A stretch of 64,000 nt of DNA from Candidatus Melainabacteria bacterium (GCA_003242885.1 QKMZ01000003.1:744001-808000); one strand, 5' to 3'. Counted from the first letter of the stretch, positions 54,054-62,776 are shown. Program-made: numbers and translations. Notes: generated from the sequence alone by a model not told the origin.

Positions 54054-55526
54054 ATGCCTTCTTCGCTCCAGTCACCTCCTCTTTTAACCCCGCTGTCCCG
54101 AGAAGATTTCCAAGAACTGGAGCTGTTTTTACCGACCCTGAAGGTTATTTCGTACACTGGTCCCGGTCAGTCCGGCGGAGTGAGCAAGAGCCTGGAGCCA
54201 GTCGTTAAGAGACTAGGCACGAAAGTACATTGGTTTGCTATCGAAGGACAGTCTCTACCGAACCAAGATACGCCTACAGAAGGTTTTTCCTTCTATTCTC
54301 CAAAAGTACCAGCCTTACTGGCAGAGAGACATAAAAAAGCTGCCAACGAGTACCTTTTCCCGCTTCTACATGGCCTCACCGACAAAGCTAAATTCGACCC
54401 GGAAAATTGGAAAGCCTTTCGCCAGGTCAATGAAATTGTTGCATCGGATTCTTTGAGCGTTTCGTCACAAAGTTTTCCTACGCTTTGCTGGTTGCATGAC
54501 TATCAAGTTCCCCTTGCGGCCCCGCTTATGTCCATGCAGGCCGGGCTGATAATTTGCCAGTTCTGGCATGTACCGTGGCCGGAGCCGGAAGTAATCATCA
54601 ACTCGCCAATTGGCAAAGAGTTGGTCGAAGCACTATTGTGCAACAAGCTGATCGGTTTCCACACCACAGAATATGCCACTAACTTTTTAAACACGGTGAA
54701 AGAACTCTTTCCTAACGCACAGGTTGACGTGCTTAAAATGGAAATTCGCCGCCGCCGCACACACACACGCGTCGTCGTGATGCCTCTGGGTCTAGATTTC
54801 TCGCTCTGGCAAAAGCTGGCTCGCAGCAATAAACCAAAGGCCGAAGCCATGGGAGTCAAGCACAGACTGGCTAATCAAGTTTTACTTGGTGTTGATCGAA
54901 TCGATTTCACAAAGGGCGTTTTGGAAAAACTCGAGGGAATCGAGCGTTTTCTTGAAGCGAACGAGATATGGCATCGGCGCTTCCACTATGTGCAGGTTTG
55001 CCACTCGGTAAAGACACCAGGTGCGGCCCCAAGCGACTATGAAGTCCTTGTGGAATCAAAAATTGAAGCAATTAACAAACGATTTGCATCAAACGGCTGG
55101 CAGCCAATATTGGCCGTAAGAGAATATCTCGATCAAAATGAGCTGGCTGCCTGGTATCAAGCTGCCGACGTTCTGCTGGTCAATTCTATTAAAGATGGTC
55201 TCAATTTGATTGCCAAAGAGTACGTGGCATGCCGACAAGACGAGCAAGGCTCTCTCATTTTGAGCAAACAAACAGGTTCGTCCGCTGAACTTTCACAAGG
55301 AGCATTGATTGTTGATCCGGAAAGTCCCGACAGTATTGCGAATGCTATCTCGCAAGCCTTAAGCATGGAAGTAGAAGAGAAGCGTCGGCGGATGAATTCA
55401 ATGCGCAGGGTTGTAGGCTGGAACCAGCTGCACGATTGGGCGCTGGGCTTCTTGCGCCAGTCGATTCAGGGACGTCACAGTGCACATCCCGGTATTCCTC
55501 TGGATTACACAGACGCTTTGAAATAG
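54054..55526 (+). CDS. GT20-family glycosyltransferase (trehalose-6-phosphate or glucosylglycerol-phosphate synthase type)
   Basis: About 490 residues from ATG 54054. It transfers a sugar from a nucleotide donor to a phosphorylated acceptor, making an osmolyte precursor. Family marks are GPGQSGGVSKSLEPV, LCWLHDYQV, IGFHTTEYATNFL, the donor-site VDRIDFTKGVLEKLEGIERFL (in two parts) and KDGLNLIAKEYVA near the C-terminal nucleotide pocket. An open frame to TTG 53925 adds about 43 residues that do not resemble the family; no good ribosome-binding site marks either start. No phosphatase partner (otsB/ggpP) lies next to it. OtsA and GgpS cannot be told apart by eye; a Ggp-type role would suit a cyanobacterial relative. 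Confidence 0.8.
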   Translation: MPSSLQSPPLLTPLSREDFQELELFLPTLKVISYTGPGQSGGVSKSLEPVVKRLGTKVHWFAIEGQSLPNQDTPTEGFSFYSPKVPALLAERHKKAANEYLFPLLHGLTDKAKFDPENWKAFRQVNEIVASDSLSVSSQSFPTLCWLHDYQVPLAAPLMSMQAGLIICQFWHVPWPEPEVIINSPIGKELVEALLCNKLIGFHTTEYATNFLNTVKELFPNAQVDVLKMEIRRRRTHTRVVVMPLGLDFSLWQKLARSNKPKAEAMGVKHRLANQVLLGVDRIDFTKGVLEKLEGIERFLEANEIWHRRFHYVQVCHSVKTPGAAPSDYEVLVESKIEAINKRFASNGWQPILAVREYLDQNELAAWYQAADVLLVNSIKDGLNLIAKEYVACRQDEQGSLILSKQTGSSAELSQGALIVDPESPDSIANAISQALSMEVEEKRRRMNSMRRVVGWNQLHDWALGFLRQSIQGRHSAHPGIPLDYTDALK

Positions 55527-55537
55527 AAGTAACTCTG

Positions 55538-56176
55538 TTGGTATTTAAAGCCGCACCAGCGTTTGCATTTGCCTTGGCGCTCACTTTTTCGGTGGCAGGA
55601 AGACTTGCCTCTGCAGAGAAAGCGGTAACTGACAAAGTACCAACTGACAAAGTGCTTTCAGGCACAGTGCCTGCAGCCTCAAACAAATCAGAGAATCCCG
55701 ATAAATCGGCAACCGCGCCATTCTCATACGGGGCGCCACATGATTCGAATACTCAATCGATAACGATTCGCTCGACAACGGAAACTAGGGTTCAAAAGGA
55801 ATTGCCTGCAAAGCGAGATGAGATTCGTAAGAAGGCCAAGTTTCACACGACCCGGCGAGAATTTACGGAAGCATTGCCCTTGTGGACGAAACTCGCACAA
55901 AAGCCAGATGCAGAAGCAGAGGCATATCTGGGCTGGTCACATTTGCAGATGGGTGACAAGACTAGCGCCCTCCAGCATTTGAACAAGTCAATCGCGCTCA
56001 ATCCTCGTACCATCGAAGGCCACCGATACCTTGGCTACTATCTGATTGGAGAAGGCAAAGTGCCGGAAGCAGTTAAAGCGTTCCGCACATCGATGAGCTT
56101 CGACCCTCACCACAAATGTAATTGTGGCGATCTTGAGAAACTAGTCCTTTCAAAGAGCAAGCACAGAAGACCGTAG
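55538..56176 (+). CDS. Secreted TPR protein
   Basis: About 212 residues. There is no ATG after the GT20 stop; the frame runs from inside the GT20 gene. A TTG at 55538 (CTG at 55535 also possible) begins a clear signal peptide (FKAAPAFAFALALTFSVAG), so I take it as the start with low certainty. A linker with TDKVPTDKVLSGTVP repeats precedes two or three TPR units (TRREFTEALPLWTKLAQ, AEAYLGWSHLQMGDKTSALQHLNKSIALN, FRTSMSFDPHHKC). It is closely packed behind the GT20 gene. One copy of the AATCGATAACGAT motif lies within it. Confidence 0.6.
   Translation: MVFKAAPAFAFALALTFSVAGRLASAEKAVTDKVPTDKVLSGTVPAASNKSENPDKSATAPFSYGAPHDSNTQSITIRSTTETRVQKELPAKRDEIRKKAKFHTTRREFTEALPLWTKLAQKPDAEAEAYLGWSHLQMGDKTSALQHLNKSIALNPRTIEGHRYLGYYLIGEGKVPEAVKAFRTSMSFDPHHKCNCGDLEKLVLSKSKHRRP
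55752..55772 (+). repeat. AATCGATAACGAT motif, copy 2 (inside a gene)
   Basis: CTCAATCGATAACGATTCGCT lies within the secreted TPR gene. It shares 18 bases with the post-nuoK hairpin and 16 with the one at 26.5 kb. Confidence 0.55.
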
Positions 56177-56247
56177 GTAGCCGAAATATGCTAGAAATAA
56201 GCTCTTCGAAGCACTTCATCGCTGCGTGGGCATATCGAGGCAGGGTT

Positions 56248-57003
56248 ATGAATTGGCACTCAAAATCAATTGTCGCTCTATCATTGGGCGTATTTTGCTC
56301 TCTTTTCTTTGCATGCATTGCGGCACACGCGTCACTCGATATTGATCCTGACGCAGTCTTGCCAGATACCACCGCATTGAAGGGCATGGCCAAAACCTCT
56401 GTCGGTCCTGCTCTCATCAGCCAACTTAGAGACAAAGCGGCAAAACTGCGCGACTACAAATGCTACTGCCAGCTCTACACTCGAAAAGGGGGCGTCTGGA
56501 AAGACTATGGCGGCGCCGACTATTTGTACAAATATCGAGGGCTTTTCAAAGCCACTATTAAGACCAAAGACTACAGGAACGGTTCGGTCGTTGTCAGAGA
56601 GCCAAGCGGAATCATAAAAGGATGCGGTGGCGGCGCGCTCAGCTTTATGAAAATCACATTAAAAGAGGACTCACGCACTCTGCAATTGCCGACCGGATAC
56701 AGTTTGGCGCAGAGCGATTTTGGCTCTCTTTACGATGTTCTGGCTAGCAGTATAAGCAGCGGCGCGACAGCTTCAATTGCTCCGTCAGCAAGTGTAAAAG
56801 CATTTCCAGGAGATGTGAGCATTATAGTGCTGCGGGCCGGACCAGCAGCAGACAGCCAAATCTTGGAAGTTTTGTACATTAGCAATGACACCAAAACTCC
56901 AGTCGGCTGGCATACATTTCAAAACGGTGTGCCGCACGCGCTCGTTCTTTTTCAGAATCTGGAAACCAACAAAGGTCTATCGGAAGATTTGTTTGCGCTT
57001 TGA
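56248..57003 (+). CDS. Secreted protein, possibly DUF1571-like
   Basis: About 251 residues from ATG 56248, chosen because GAGG lies seven bases upstream and the signal peptide (SIVALSLGVFCSLFFACIAAHA) then starts normally; the frame is open to 56188. The mature part has LRDYKCYCQLYTRKGGVWKDYGGADYLYKYRGLFKATI (two pieces), resembling lipoprotein-sorting or DUF1571 folds that use beta-sheet hydrophobic pockets. A CGGGALSF stretch follows. The match is weak. It is in a plus-strand row of small secreted proteins (55.5-59.5 kb) that probably form one unit. Confidence 0.5.
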   Translation: MNWHSKSIVALSLGVFCSLFFACIAAHASLDIDPDAVLPDTTALKGMAKTSVGPALISQLRDKAAKLRDYKCYCQLYTRKGGVWKDYGGADYLYKYRGLFKATIKTKDYRNGSVVVREPSGIIKGCGGGALSFMKITLKEDSRTLQLPTGYSLAQSDFGSLYDVLASSISSGATASIAPSASVKAFPGDVSIIVLRAGPAADSQILEVLYISNDTKTPVGWHTFQNGVPHALVLFQNLETNKGLSEDLFAL

Positions 57004-57035
57004 ACACTTATTCGAAATTAGAGGACTGCAATTAG

Positions 57036-57746
57036 ATGAAGAAAGAAGTGCTGAAGTCGTTGCTTTTCGTGGCCGCTTTTTCAACAGTGGGACAAGCTAG
57101 CTACGTGGCTGCCAATGCTGCAGACACAGACATTAAGCAGAGCGGACACCCAAGCGAGCATCAAATGGTTTTGCGTCGCAGGACCGTTGACGACAAGCAG
57201 CAGTTATTGCCGGAAGAAATGCTCTCCGATCTACGCGACACCAGATTGAGTGTAGGTCAAGTTAAGCAGCAAGCCGTCAACTTGTTTTTGGAAGCCACTC
57301 GTGTCGTAGTGAAACCTGGTGACCCAGCGCTTCATTTCTCCCCAACTACCATAAGCGCAGAGATGCTTAGTGAGAAGAAAAACTACATGCCACCAAGAAA
57401 AGACTGGCTAGTCTTTTATATGAACACGCTAGAACCAATTGTCCAGCTACTAACCGACGACATACATGATGTAGACACCAACGGACGTGCAGTTCCGCCA
57501 AATATAGAGGCAAAAATAAATCCGCTCTGGAAGAGCTGGCAAAGCGATGTTCGAGCAATTAACAAATCACTCGATGATTTACAAGAATTGATCGGCCCCG
57601 ATTCTGGCACAAATATTCCTATTGCAAAGACGGCTCTGGCAATCTATGACAAAGCAGTGGAGCTGGAAAAGGTGCGCTACAACGCATACGAATTGATGAG
57701 CAAAGAGTATGTGAGCATGGAGCAGCACAAAGCAAGCGGGCACTAA
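57036..57746 (+). CDS. Secreted protein of unknown function
   Basis: 236 residues with a signal peptide (about 1-29, LKSLLFVAAFSTVGQA, cleaved near AANAA). The mature region is mostly helical and polar, with LPEEMLSDLRDTRLSVGQVKQQAV, KDWLVFYMNTLEPIVQLLTDDI and AVELEKVRYNAYELMSKEYV. There are no cysteines or metal motifs. The helical make-up could form a bundle or coiled coil. It begins 33 bases after the preceding secreted gene and precedes a short soluble protein by 20 bases, so co-transcription is likely. No family recognised. Confidence 0.6.
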   Translation: MKKEVLKSLLFVAAFSTVGQASYVAANAADTDIKQSGHPSEHQMVLRRRTVDDKQQLLPEEMLSDLRDTRLSVGQVKQQAVNLFLEATRVVVKPGDPALHFSPTTISAEMLSEKKNYMPPRKDWLVFYMNTLEPIVQLLTDDIHDVDTNGRAVPPNIEAKINPLWKSWQSDVRAINKSLDDLQELIGPDSGTNIPIAKTALAIYDKAVELEKVRYNAYELMSKEYVSMEQHKASGH

Positions 57747-57765
57747 CAAGGAAAACACGAATCAA

Positions 57766-58125
57766 ATGGGCGACAATATTGCGGGCGAACTGGGATATCT
57801 GAGAGGGCAAGAGCTCTTCCAAATTGCATTCGGCAGAGAAGAAATGGTTTTAACTTTCAATGCTGATTTCATCTCCGTGCACAGTCCCATCTACTTCGCC
57901 ACAGCAGGTAATCAAGCTTTCGAGATCTGGACGCCGAATGGAATCTTGAAAGATCCCTCAATTTTTCGCCTCTTACATACTCAGATAATGTCCTTTCAAA
58001 TGAATCAAAACGAAGATCTAAAACTTGATTTCACCAATGGTGATTATCTGATTCTGTGCAAATGGCAAAATGCGTCGCAGGGTTCCTATCAAATTAGCTG
58101 CGGACAAGAGGTAATCATTGTTTGA
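57766..58125 (+). CDS. Small soluble protein of unknown function
   Basis: 119 residues with no signal peptide or membrane helix, unlike its neighbours. The composition is beta-rich with regular hydrophobic spacing (MVLTFNADFISVHSPIYFAT, AFEIWTPNGILKDPSIF, LKLDFTNGDYLILCKW). It may be a small beta-barrel or sheet protein; no family known to me. It lies between secreted genes on the plus strand with short gaps (20 and 69 bases). Confidence 0.55.
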   Translation: MGDNIAGELGYLRGQELFQIAFGREEMVLTFNADFISVHSPIYFATAGNQAFEIWTPNGILKDPSIFRLLHTQIMSFQMNQNEDLKLDFTNGDYLILCKWQNASQGSYQISCGQEVIIV

Positions 58126-58193
58126 CCGACTCCTACTTCCGACGCCATTCGGTACGGCTTATAGGGTTTCGTGGAACTTAGAGAGATTGGGCA

Positions 58194-59477
58194 ATGAAAG
58201 AAAAAGCTGCGGAAATATTGGCAATATCTGGGTCGATTTTGTTTGTCTCGAATGCACTATTGAACGAAGCATTCGCAGCGGATGCATCAAAGACAGCCGC
58301 AAAAGGGGCTGCAAAAGCGATATTGAAAACTCCGATAAAAGCGCCAGGTACAGATCCTATCGACGCTTACATAAAATTGGTCAGCCCCAAAATTCAGCAA
58401 GCGTGGAAAGCGCCGGAAAAGACAACGGCCCAGAAAGTAATCGTATCGTTATCGATTGAGCAGTCTGGAAAAATCAAGAGCGTAACCATTAAAGAGCCAT
58501 CCGGCGACCAAGCATTCGATGATGCGACAGTAGCTTCGTTGAGCGCGCTAGGGCAGCTTCCGCCTATGCCAACATCGGCAAAAGACGGCATGACTTTGAA
58601 CTACACATTTAACGCCGGCAATCGCAACCAGTCAACAAAAACAGATAACGACTCTTACATTTATGCATTTAGCCGAAAAGTCAACGCAGCTTGGCACAAC
58701 CCCAAAGTTGATAAAAACTGCAAGGTGTCAATCGCAATCACAATCGATCAATCAGGAAAATTAGTCAAAGCCGAAGTTGCAAAATCGTCAGGTATCAAAA
58801 TAGTAGATGACGCAGGACTCCATGCGGCTAAACTGGCTGAACCATATCCAGCCATTCCAGCCAGCCTGGGCGACAAGATGACCGTCACTTTCACATTTGA
58901 AGCGGGACCGACCAAGGACGTCGTGAACAAAATGAAGTTCAACGGTGTGCCATTGCCTCAAGGCGATTATCAAATTTCTTCAGGCGGTGCACAACTGCGT
59001 CCGCTAGAAGTAGACACATCCGTCAATCGCAAGCTACAAGAGCGGGAAGCCCAACTACAGGAACGCCTTTTCAATCTAAAAAAAGCTCTCAACCAGCAAG
59101 TCTCAAAGTATGGAGCGCAAAGCATACAAGCTGCAAAAGCGCATCATGAGTTGGCAAATTGTGCGGTGGAATTGCATGACTACAAAGAAGCAGAAGAGAA
59201 TTACAAAAATGCTCTAGTAATTGTTGAAGCGGATGCCTCTCAGGTAGCAGAGTTACATTCATTACTTCATGACTATGGACAAATGTATGTCATTATCGCG
59301 AAGCTCAAAGATGCAGAGGCATTAATGAGCAGGGCGCTTGAGATTGGAAAAACAGCAAATGGAATTGACGCAAAAAAACAGCGAAACGTAATGGAAGACT
59401 ATGCACGTCTTTTGTACAAACTGAACCGCACGGCCGAGGCGGATGGAATCTATAAACAGTTGAGAGAGCCGCATTAA
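58194..59477 (+). CDS. Protein with two TonB/TolA C-terminal-like domains and TPRs
   Basis: 427 residues. An N-terminal hydrophobic stretch (EILAISGSILFVSNALLNEAFA, about 4-26) looks like a signal peptide. Two TonB-C-like units follow at about 48-140 (YIKLVSPKIQQAWKAP, IVSLSIEQSGKIKSVTIKEPSG) and about 150-245 (YAFSRKVNAAWHNP, AITIDQSGKLVKAEVAKSSG); each ends in a FTF or YTF strand plus AG. A Gln/Leu/Lys coiled coil (about 275-310) and three TPR units (about 310-420) complete it. Single TonB-C domains usually link inner-membrane motors to outer-membrane partners; here the doubled domain and TPRs suggest an adaptor. No ExbB/ExbD is nearby. Confidence 0.7.
   Translation: MKEKAAEILAISGSILFVSNALLNEAFAADASKTAAKGAAKAILKTPIKAPGTDPIDAYIKLVSPKIQQAWKAPEKTTAQKVIVSLSIEQSGKIKSVTIKEPSGDQAFDDATVASLSALGQLPPMPTSAKDGMTLNYTFNAGNRNQSTKTDNDSYIYAFSRKVNAAWHNPKVDKNCKVSIAITIDQSGKLVKAEVAKSSGIKIVDDAGLHAAKLAEPYPAIPASLGDKMTVTFTFEAGPTKDVVNKMKFNGVPLPQGDYQISSGGAQLRPLEVDTSVNRKLQEREAQLQERLFNLKKALNQQVSKYGAQSIQAAKAHHELANCAVELHDYKEAEENYKNALVIVEADASQVAELHSLLHDYGQMYVIIAKLKDAEALMSRALEIGKTANGIDAKKQRNVMEDYARLLYKLNRTAEADGIYKQLREPH
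58445..58460 (-). repeat. AATCGATAACGAT motif, copy 3 (inside a gene)
   Basis: On the minus strand CTCAATCGATAACGAT, identical to the first 16 bases of the copy at 55752. It falls in the first TonB-C-like unit. Confidence 0.5.
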
Positions 59478-59508
59478 ATTAGCAATAATGCCAATCGAGA
59501 TCAGCCCT

Positions 59509-60537
59509 TTACGCCACTTCCAATACAGCCTTTGCTTGGAGTGGCGTGACATAACTCACCAGTTGCGACGAACTTTGATATGGCGCCCTCGCACACATTT
59601 TCAGAAGAGCTTCAAAAGTCCATCTTTTGCGGTCGATAAAACACCAGTATCGAGCCAAGTATCGCTGCAAATACTTTCGAGAGATTGCATGGAACGTTAG
59701 CTTTACGAAGCGAACAAACCATTTAAGCAGCTTTTCAGTTGGTGCTCCGATGACACTCATAGATTGCGCGGTCGGTATTTTTTGGACTACTTCGTACCGA
59801 TTTCCAGGAAGCGCCCTTATAAATCCATCCAATTCCAACATCGTAAGAATGCTGAATAGCTCAGACAGCGCCATTTTTGCTAGCGCTACAAGTTCATCTA
59901 TGTTGAGCGGCCGTTCCTGCAGGAGTTCGAAAATAGATTTGTCTTTCTCTCGCAACGGCAATGCGGCTGGAAACTCACGCGGATTTTTTGCAGCTCTTTG
60001 CGAGCCGTATTTTGCACTCTTTTTTTCGAGTTCGTCTTGCTCTTTCTTTGGGTGTTCTCCAGCGGGCGTTTCTTTGCTGCGTTTAGCCACTGGTTCTAAG
60101 AGAAGCGCAGTAAGTATTTCCACGGCATTCTCCATTTCTCTCACAATCTCGCAAGAAACAGTGTGAAGGATGTGGTTTCCTTGTGATGATGAAATACCAT
60201 TTCGTTTTGCAAAATCATTGGCACTGATAGCGATGCCTTCGCCCATCAAAAACTGCCCATTGCAGTAGGCTGAGAGCCTTCTGACACCATGATAAAAAGT
60301 ATTGGCTGTAATGGAAGACTTTCTCTTACACGCCGAGCATTTTACGTCACGTTTTCCATATTCTCTGTCGGTAACCAAATTTCCGCACGCACAACGAAAC
60401 CCGATTGGCATCAGAGACTTAAGGATAGCCTCCTCCCTATCAGCCTTTGTAGGAAATTTTTCCTCGAATCGCGCGAAACAAAGATCTATCTCTTCTTTTG
60501 AAGAAGTAAATTTCTCAATCCGATCATCTGAAGACAT
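59509..60537 (-). CDS. Transposase-derived DNA-binding protein (zinc ribbon, winged helix, IS1595-like tail)
   Basis: 342 residues from ATG 60537 (GAGG eight bases upstream; frame open to 60558). A four-cysteine zinc ribbon at about 46-76 (CACGN and CSACK, then TANTFYHG) is like the start of IS1595/ISXO2 transposases. About 205-255 reads as a winged helix (FELLQERPLNIDELVALAKMALSELFSILTMLELDGFIR), the DprA C-terminal type. The last about 70 residues (KYLQRYLARYWCFIDRKRWTFEALL) resemble the end of an IS1595 transposase. No DDE catalytic core lies between, and I saw no flanking inverted repeats, so a domesticated regulator or a decayed fusion is likelier than a mobile element. Confidence 0.6.
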   Translation of the reverse strand: MSSDDRIEKFTSSKEEIDLCFARFEEKFPTKADREEAILKSLMPIGFRCACGNLVTDREYGKRDVKCSACKRKSSITANTFYHGVRRLSAYCNGQFLMGEGIAISANDFAKRNGISSSQGNHILHTVSCEIVREMENAVEILTALLLEPVAKRSKETPAGEHPKKEQDELEKKSAKYGSQRAAKNPREFPAALPLREKDKSIFELLQERPLNIDELVALAKMALSELFSILTMLELDGFIRALPGNRYEVVQKIPTAQSMSVIGAPTEKLLKWFVRFVKLTFHAISRKYLQRYLARYWCFIDRKRWTFEALLKMCARAPYQSSSQLVSYVTPLQAKAVLEVA

Positions 60538-60659
60538 TTTGCCCACCTCTCTACGCACGCCTATAAACAGGTACGTAAACCGCGACCAAAAAGTTCAAAA
60601 AGGATGCGAAAAAATTTTTGCGTCTTTTTCAAAGCTCGCAAAATTCAAATAGATAACGA

Positions 60660-60687
60660 GAAAGCGAATCGTTATCGATTCGCTTTC
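60660..60687 (-). repeat. AATCGATAACGAT palindrome, copy 4 (after nuoK)
   Basis: GAAAGCGAATCG, loop, CGATTCGCTTTC: a perfect 12-bp stem whose minus-strand loop is ATAA, 28 bases after the nuoK stop. It is in the same orientation relative to the upstream gene as the copy after the LysM gene (26535). Confidence 0.65.
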
Positions 60688-60715
60688 AATAATAACTATA
60701 CTGACCGGCTTGGAA

Positions 60716-61324
60716 TTACCACTTGAGAAGGTTGAATCTCTCCATATCGACTGTGGATGTATTCCTGTAGATGGAAAGTACGATCGCAAGTCCAACTGCT
60801 GCTTCTGCCGCTGCAACCGTAATCACGAAGATGGCAAACAATTGCCCTTTTACTTGAACCGGATCTACATAGCGAGCAAAAGCTACCAAGTTAATGTTTA
60901 CAGCATTCAACATCAATTCAATTGCCATAAGCACCCTTACAGCATTACGCGAAACAACCATGCCGTAAAGCCCGATAGCAAAAAGAACTGCTGCAAGGCT
61001 CAAATATTGGATCAACGGATGTTGATTGAGAGTAAGTGCAAAGAAACTGCCTACAGTTCCGACTGCCATAATGATGGAAGTCTGGCCGCCCAAAAGCGCA
61101 ACCGTTGAACCAAGAAGGACAATGAGAACAAAGGCAAGAAGCTCTGTGTAATCCTTTAGAGCCCAAGACTCAAGTACAGAACTTAGTCCTGTCATACTTA
61201 CGAAATTGTCGAGATTCCCAGTCGCATAGGCTCCAACAACGAAACACACCGCGATCGCATAAGCCAATGCATAAGACATTGCTTGAACTGGGGATTGGGA
61301 CTTGGTTGCCACTGAGCTAGTCAT
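60716..61324 (-). CDS. nuoK: NADH-quinone oxidoreductase subunit K with membrane extension
   Basis: 202 residues, about twice the usual 100. The canonical NuoK core fills the C-terminal half (about 104-202): [17 protein letters not shown], the conserved glutamate in [10 protein letters not shown] and the second in [12 protein letters not shown], both needed for proton pumping. The N-terminal half has three extra hydrophobic helices ([52 protein letters not shown]). GAGG eight bases before the ATG, directly after the nuoJ stop, shows the long start is the real one. It is last gene of the H-I-J-K run; a hairpin follows. Confidence 0.85.
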   Translation of the reverse strand: MTSSVATKSQSPVQAMSYALAYAIAVCFVVGAYATGNLDNFVSMTGLSSVLESWALKDYTELLAFVLIVLLGSTVALLGGQTSIIMAVGTVGSFFALTLNQHPLIQYLSLAAVLFAIGLYGMVVSRNAVRVLMAIELMLNAVNINLVAFARYVDPVQVKGQLFAIFVITVAAAEAAVGLAIVLSIYRNTSTVDMERFNLLKW

Positions 61325-61329
61325 CCTTA

Positions 61330-61944
61330 TTACCTCTTTGACGCGACGGGCTCTGCGGCAGAATCTTCTACCACTGAGTATTCAAAATCTTCTTCGCCTG
61401 GTTTCGGCGGTTTCTCAGCTTTCGCCAGCATCACAGCACCAATTAGTGCAGCCAACAGCAAGACCGATGCAAATTCAAAAGGAAGCGAGTAATCAGTAGT
61501 CAACGCACGACCTAAGACTTGAACATTATTCATATCAAGCGGCTCGCTACTAAGCGTCCAATTTTCAGGTCTTACAGAAAGGTAGATAGTCATGAATAGA
61601 CCAACCGCCACCATGAATGCGCCAAGCTGATTGGCAGGAGCTGCGGTGCTCAACTGAGACTTTTCCATGCGCGGATTGGTCAACATCAATGCAATCACGA
61701 CTACAAGGGTAATGCCGACTGCATAAATCATCAGCTGTGCAAGTGCGAGGAACTGCGCTTGCAAGAGTAAGAACAAACCGCAAATCGAACCGAAGACGCC
61801 GATCAATATAAAACCGCTGCGGATAATTGTTCTATCCAGAATGACCCCATACGCAAGAAGGATGGAGATGGTAGCCAGAATGTAGAACATAAAGCTCTCT
61901 ACATTGGTCTCAGCCAGCGCTTTGAGCATCTCAAACTGTTCCAT
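61330..61944 (-). CDS. nuoJ: NADH-quinone oxidoreductase subunit J
   Basis: 204 residues, five membrane helices. The NuoJ block [20 protein letters not shown] is clear, and the last helix ([21 protein letters not shown]) is typical. An acidic, Lys-rich tail of about 30 residues follows. It is part of the membrane arm of complex I. AGGG four to five bases before the ATG. It sits 40 bases after nuoI and 5 before nuoK. Confidence 0.92.
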   Translation of the reverse strand: MEQFEMLKALAETNVESFMFYILATISILLAYGVILDRTIIRSGFILIGVFGSICGLFLLLQAQFLALAQLMIYAVGITLVVVIALMLTNPRMEKSQLSTAAPANQLGAFMVAVGLFMTIYLSVRPENWTLSSEPLDMNNVQVLGRALTTDYSLPFEFASVLLLAALIGAVMLAKAEKPPKPGEEDFEYSVVEDSAAEPVASKR

Positions 61945-61984
61945 AATTCCCTGTCCTCACTCCTCAAAACAATTGTGCAGCCGA

Positions 61985-62776
61985 TTATTCTTTCGGCTTG
62001 TCTTCGCCTTCTTTCTTCTCTGCTTCTTTCTTGTCTTCCGCAGGTTTGTCCTTGCTTTCTGCGGCGTCAGATTTCTTATCTTCCTTAGCTTCTGCAGCTG
62101 GTTTAGCTTCTGCAGCAGGTTTAGTTTCTGCATCCGCTTTCGCATCAGCAGGTTTTGCTTCACCGCCTTCAGCAGGTTTGGCTGCTGCAGCCGGTGCGGC
62201 TGGTTTCGCTGCAGCGGCTGCTCCCGGAGCGGCTGCTGTTTTTGCAGCACCGGCAGCGGCTCCTGCAGCTGGAGCAGCTTTAGCTGGTTTCGGCTTAGGC
62301 AGCGGAATTTCTTTGCGGTCGAAATAGTATCCCGACTCTTCTTGACTCAATGTCAGCTTGCGCAAATCGTACACAAGAGCCTCGCGGCTGTACTCGGACA
62401 TTTCAAAATCATTGGTATTGATAATGCAGCTGGTCGGGCAGACTTCCGTGCACAAGCCACAGAACATGCAAAGTCCGTGGTCGATTTTGAAATCGATCAA
62501 TTCCAGTTTGCTTGTCTCAGGACTCTTGTGCGCAGTAATTTCAATGCACTTATCAGGGCAAACTCTTTCGCACTGGCGGCAAGAGATACAAAGATGCTCG
62601 CCGGATTCAGGATTGACAGCAAGTGCCAATCTGCCTCTTATATGCGTGTCCGGCATCTGGTCCGGATAGACCTGCGTAATCGGCTCACGAAACGTGTGCA
62701 TAGCTACTGTTTTCAAACCGCGATAGATTTGATAGAAGCTGTCTTTGGCACGTGTAACTAAACTAAGACCCAACAT
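61985..62776 (-). CDS. nuoI: NADH-quinone oxidoreductase subunit I with Ala/Lys/Glu-rich tail
   Basis: 263 residues; NuoI is usually 160-180. Two 4Fe-4S binding motifs, CISCRQCERVCP (about 62-73) and CMFCGLCTEVCP (about 102-113), carry electrons from the peripheral arm toward quinone. After about 170 comes a long low-complexity tail of Ala, Pro, Lys and Glu (PAAAAKPAE types), which is not part of known NuoI folds. It overlaps the end of nuoH by 14 bases with no strong ribosome-binding site, pointing to translational coupling. Confidence 0.93.
   Translation of the reverse strand: MLGLSLVTRAKDSFYQIYRGLKTVAMHTFREPITQVYPDQMPDTHIRGRLALAVNPESGEHLCISCRQCERVCPDKCIEITAHKSPETSKLELIDFKIDHGLCMFCGLCTEVCPTSCIINTNDFEMSEYSREALVYDLRKLTLSQEESGYYFDRKEIPLPKPKPAKAAPAAGAAAGAAKTAAAPGAAAAAKPAAPAAAAKPAEGGEAKPADAKADAETKPAAEAKPAAEAKEDKKSDAAESKDKPAEDKKEAEKKEGEDKPKE

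Noticed and set aside
53795..54208. Small open frames before the GT20 gene on both strands
   Set aside because: No ribosome-binding site or family resemblance, and they partly overlap the GT20 frame.
59509..60537. Complete insertion sequence
   Set aside because: No terminal inverted repeats, target duplication or DDE core could be seen; the gene looks fused and fixed.
53192..61258. HIP1 octamers GCGATCGC (53192-53199, 61251-61258), a mark of many cyanobacterial genomes
   Set aside because: I found only two, about what chance gives in 64 kb, so there is no enrichment.
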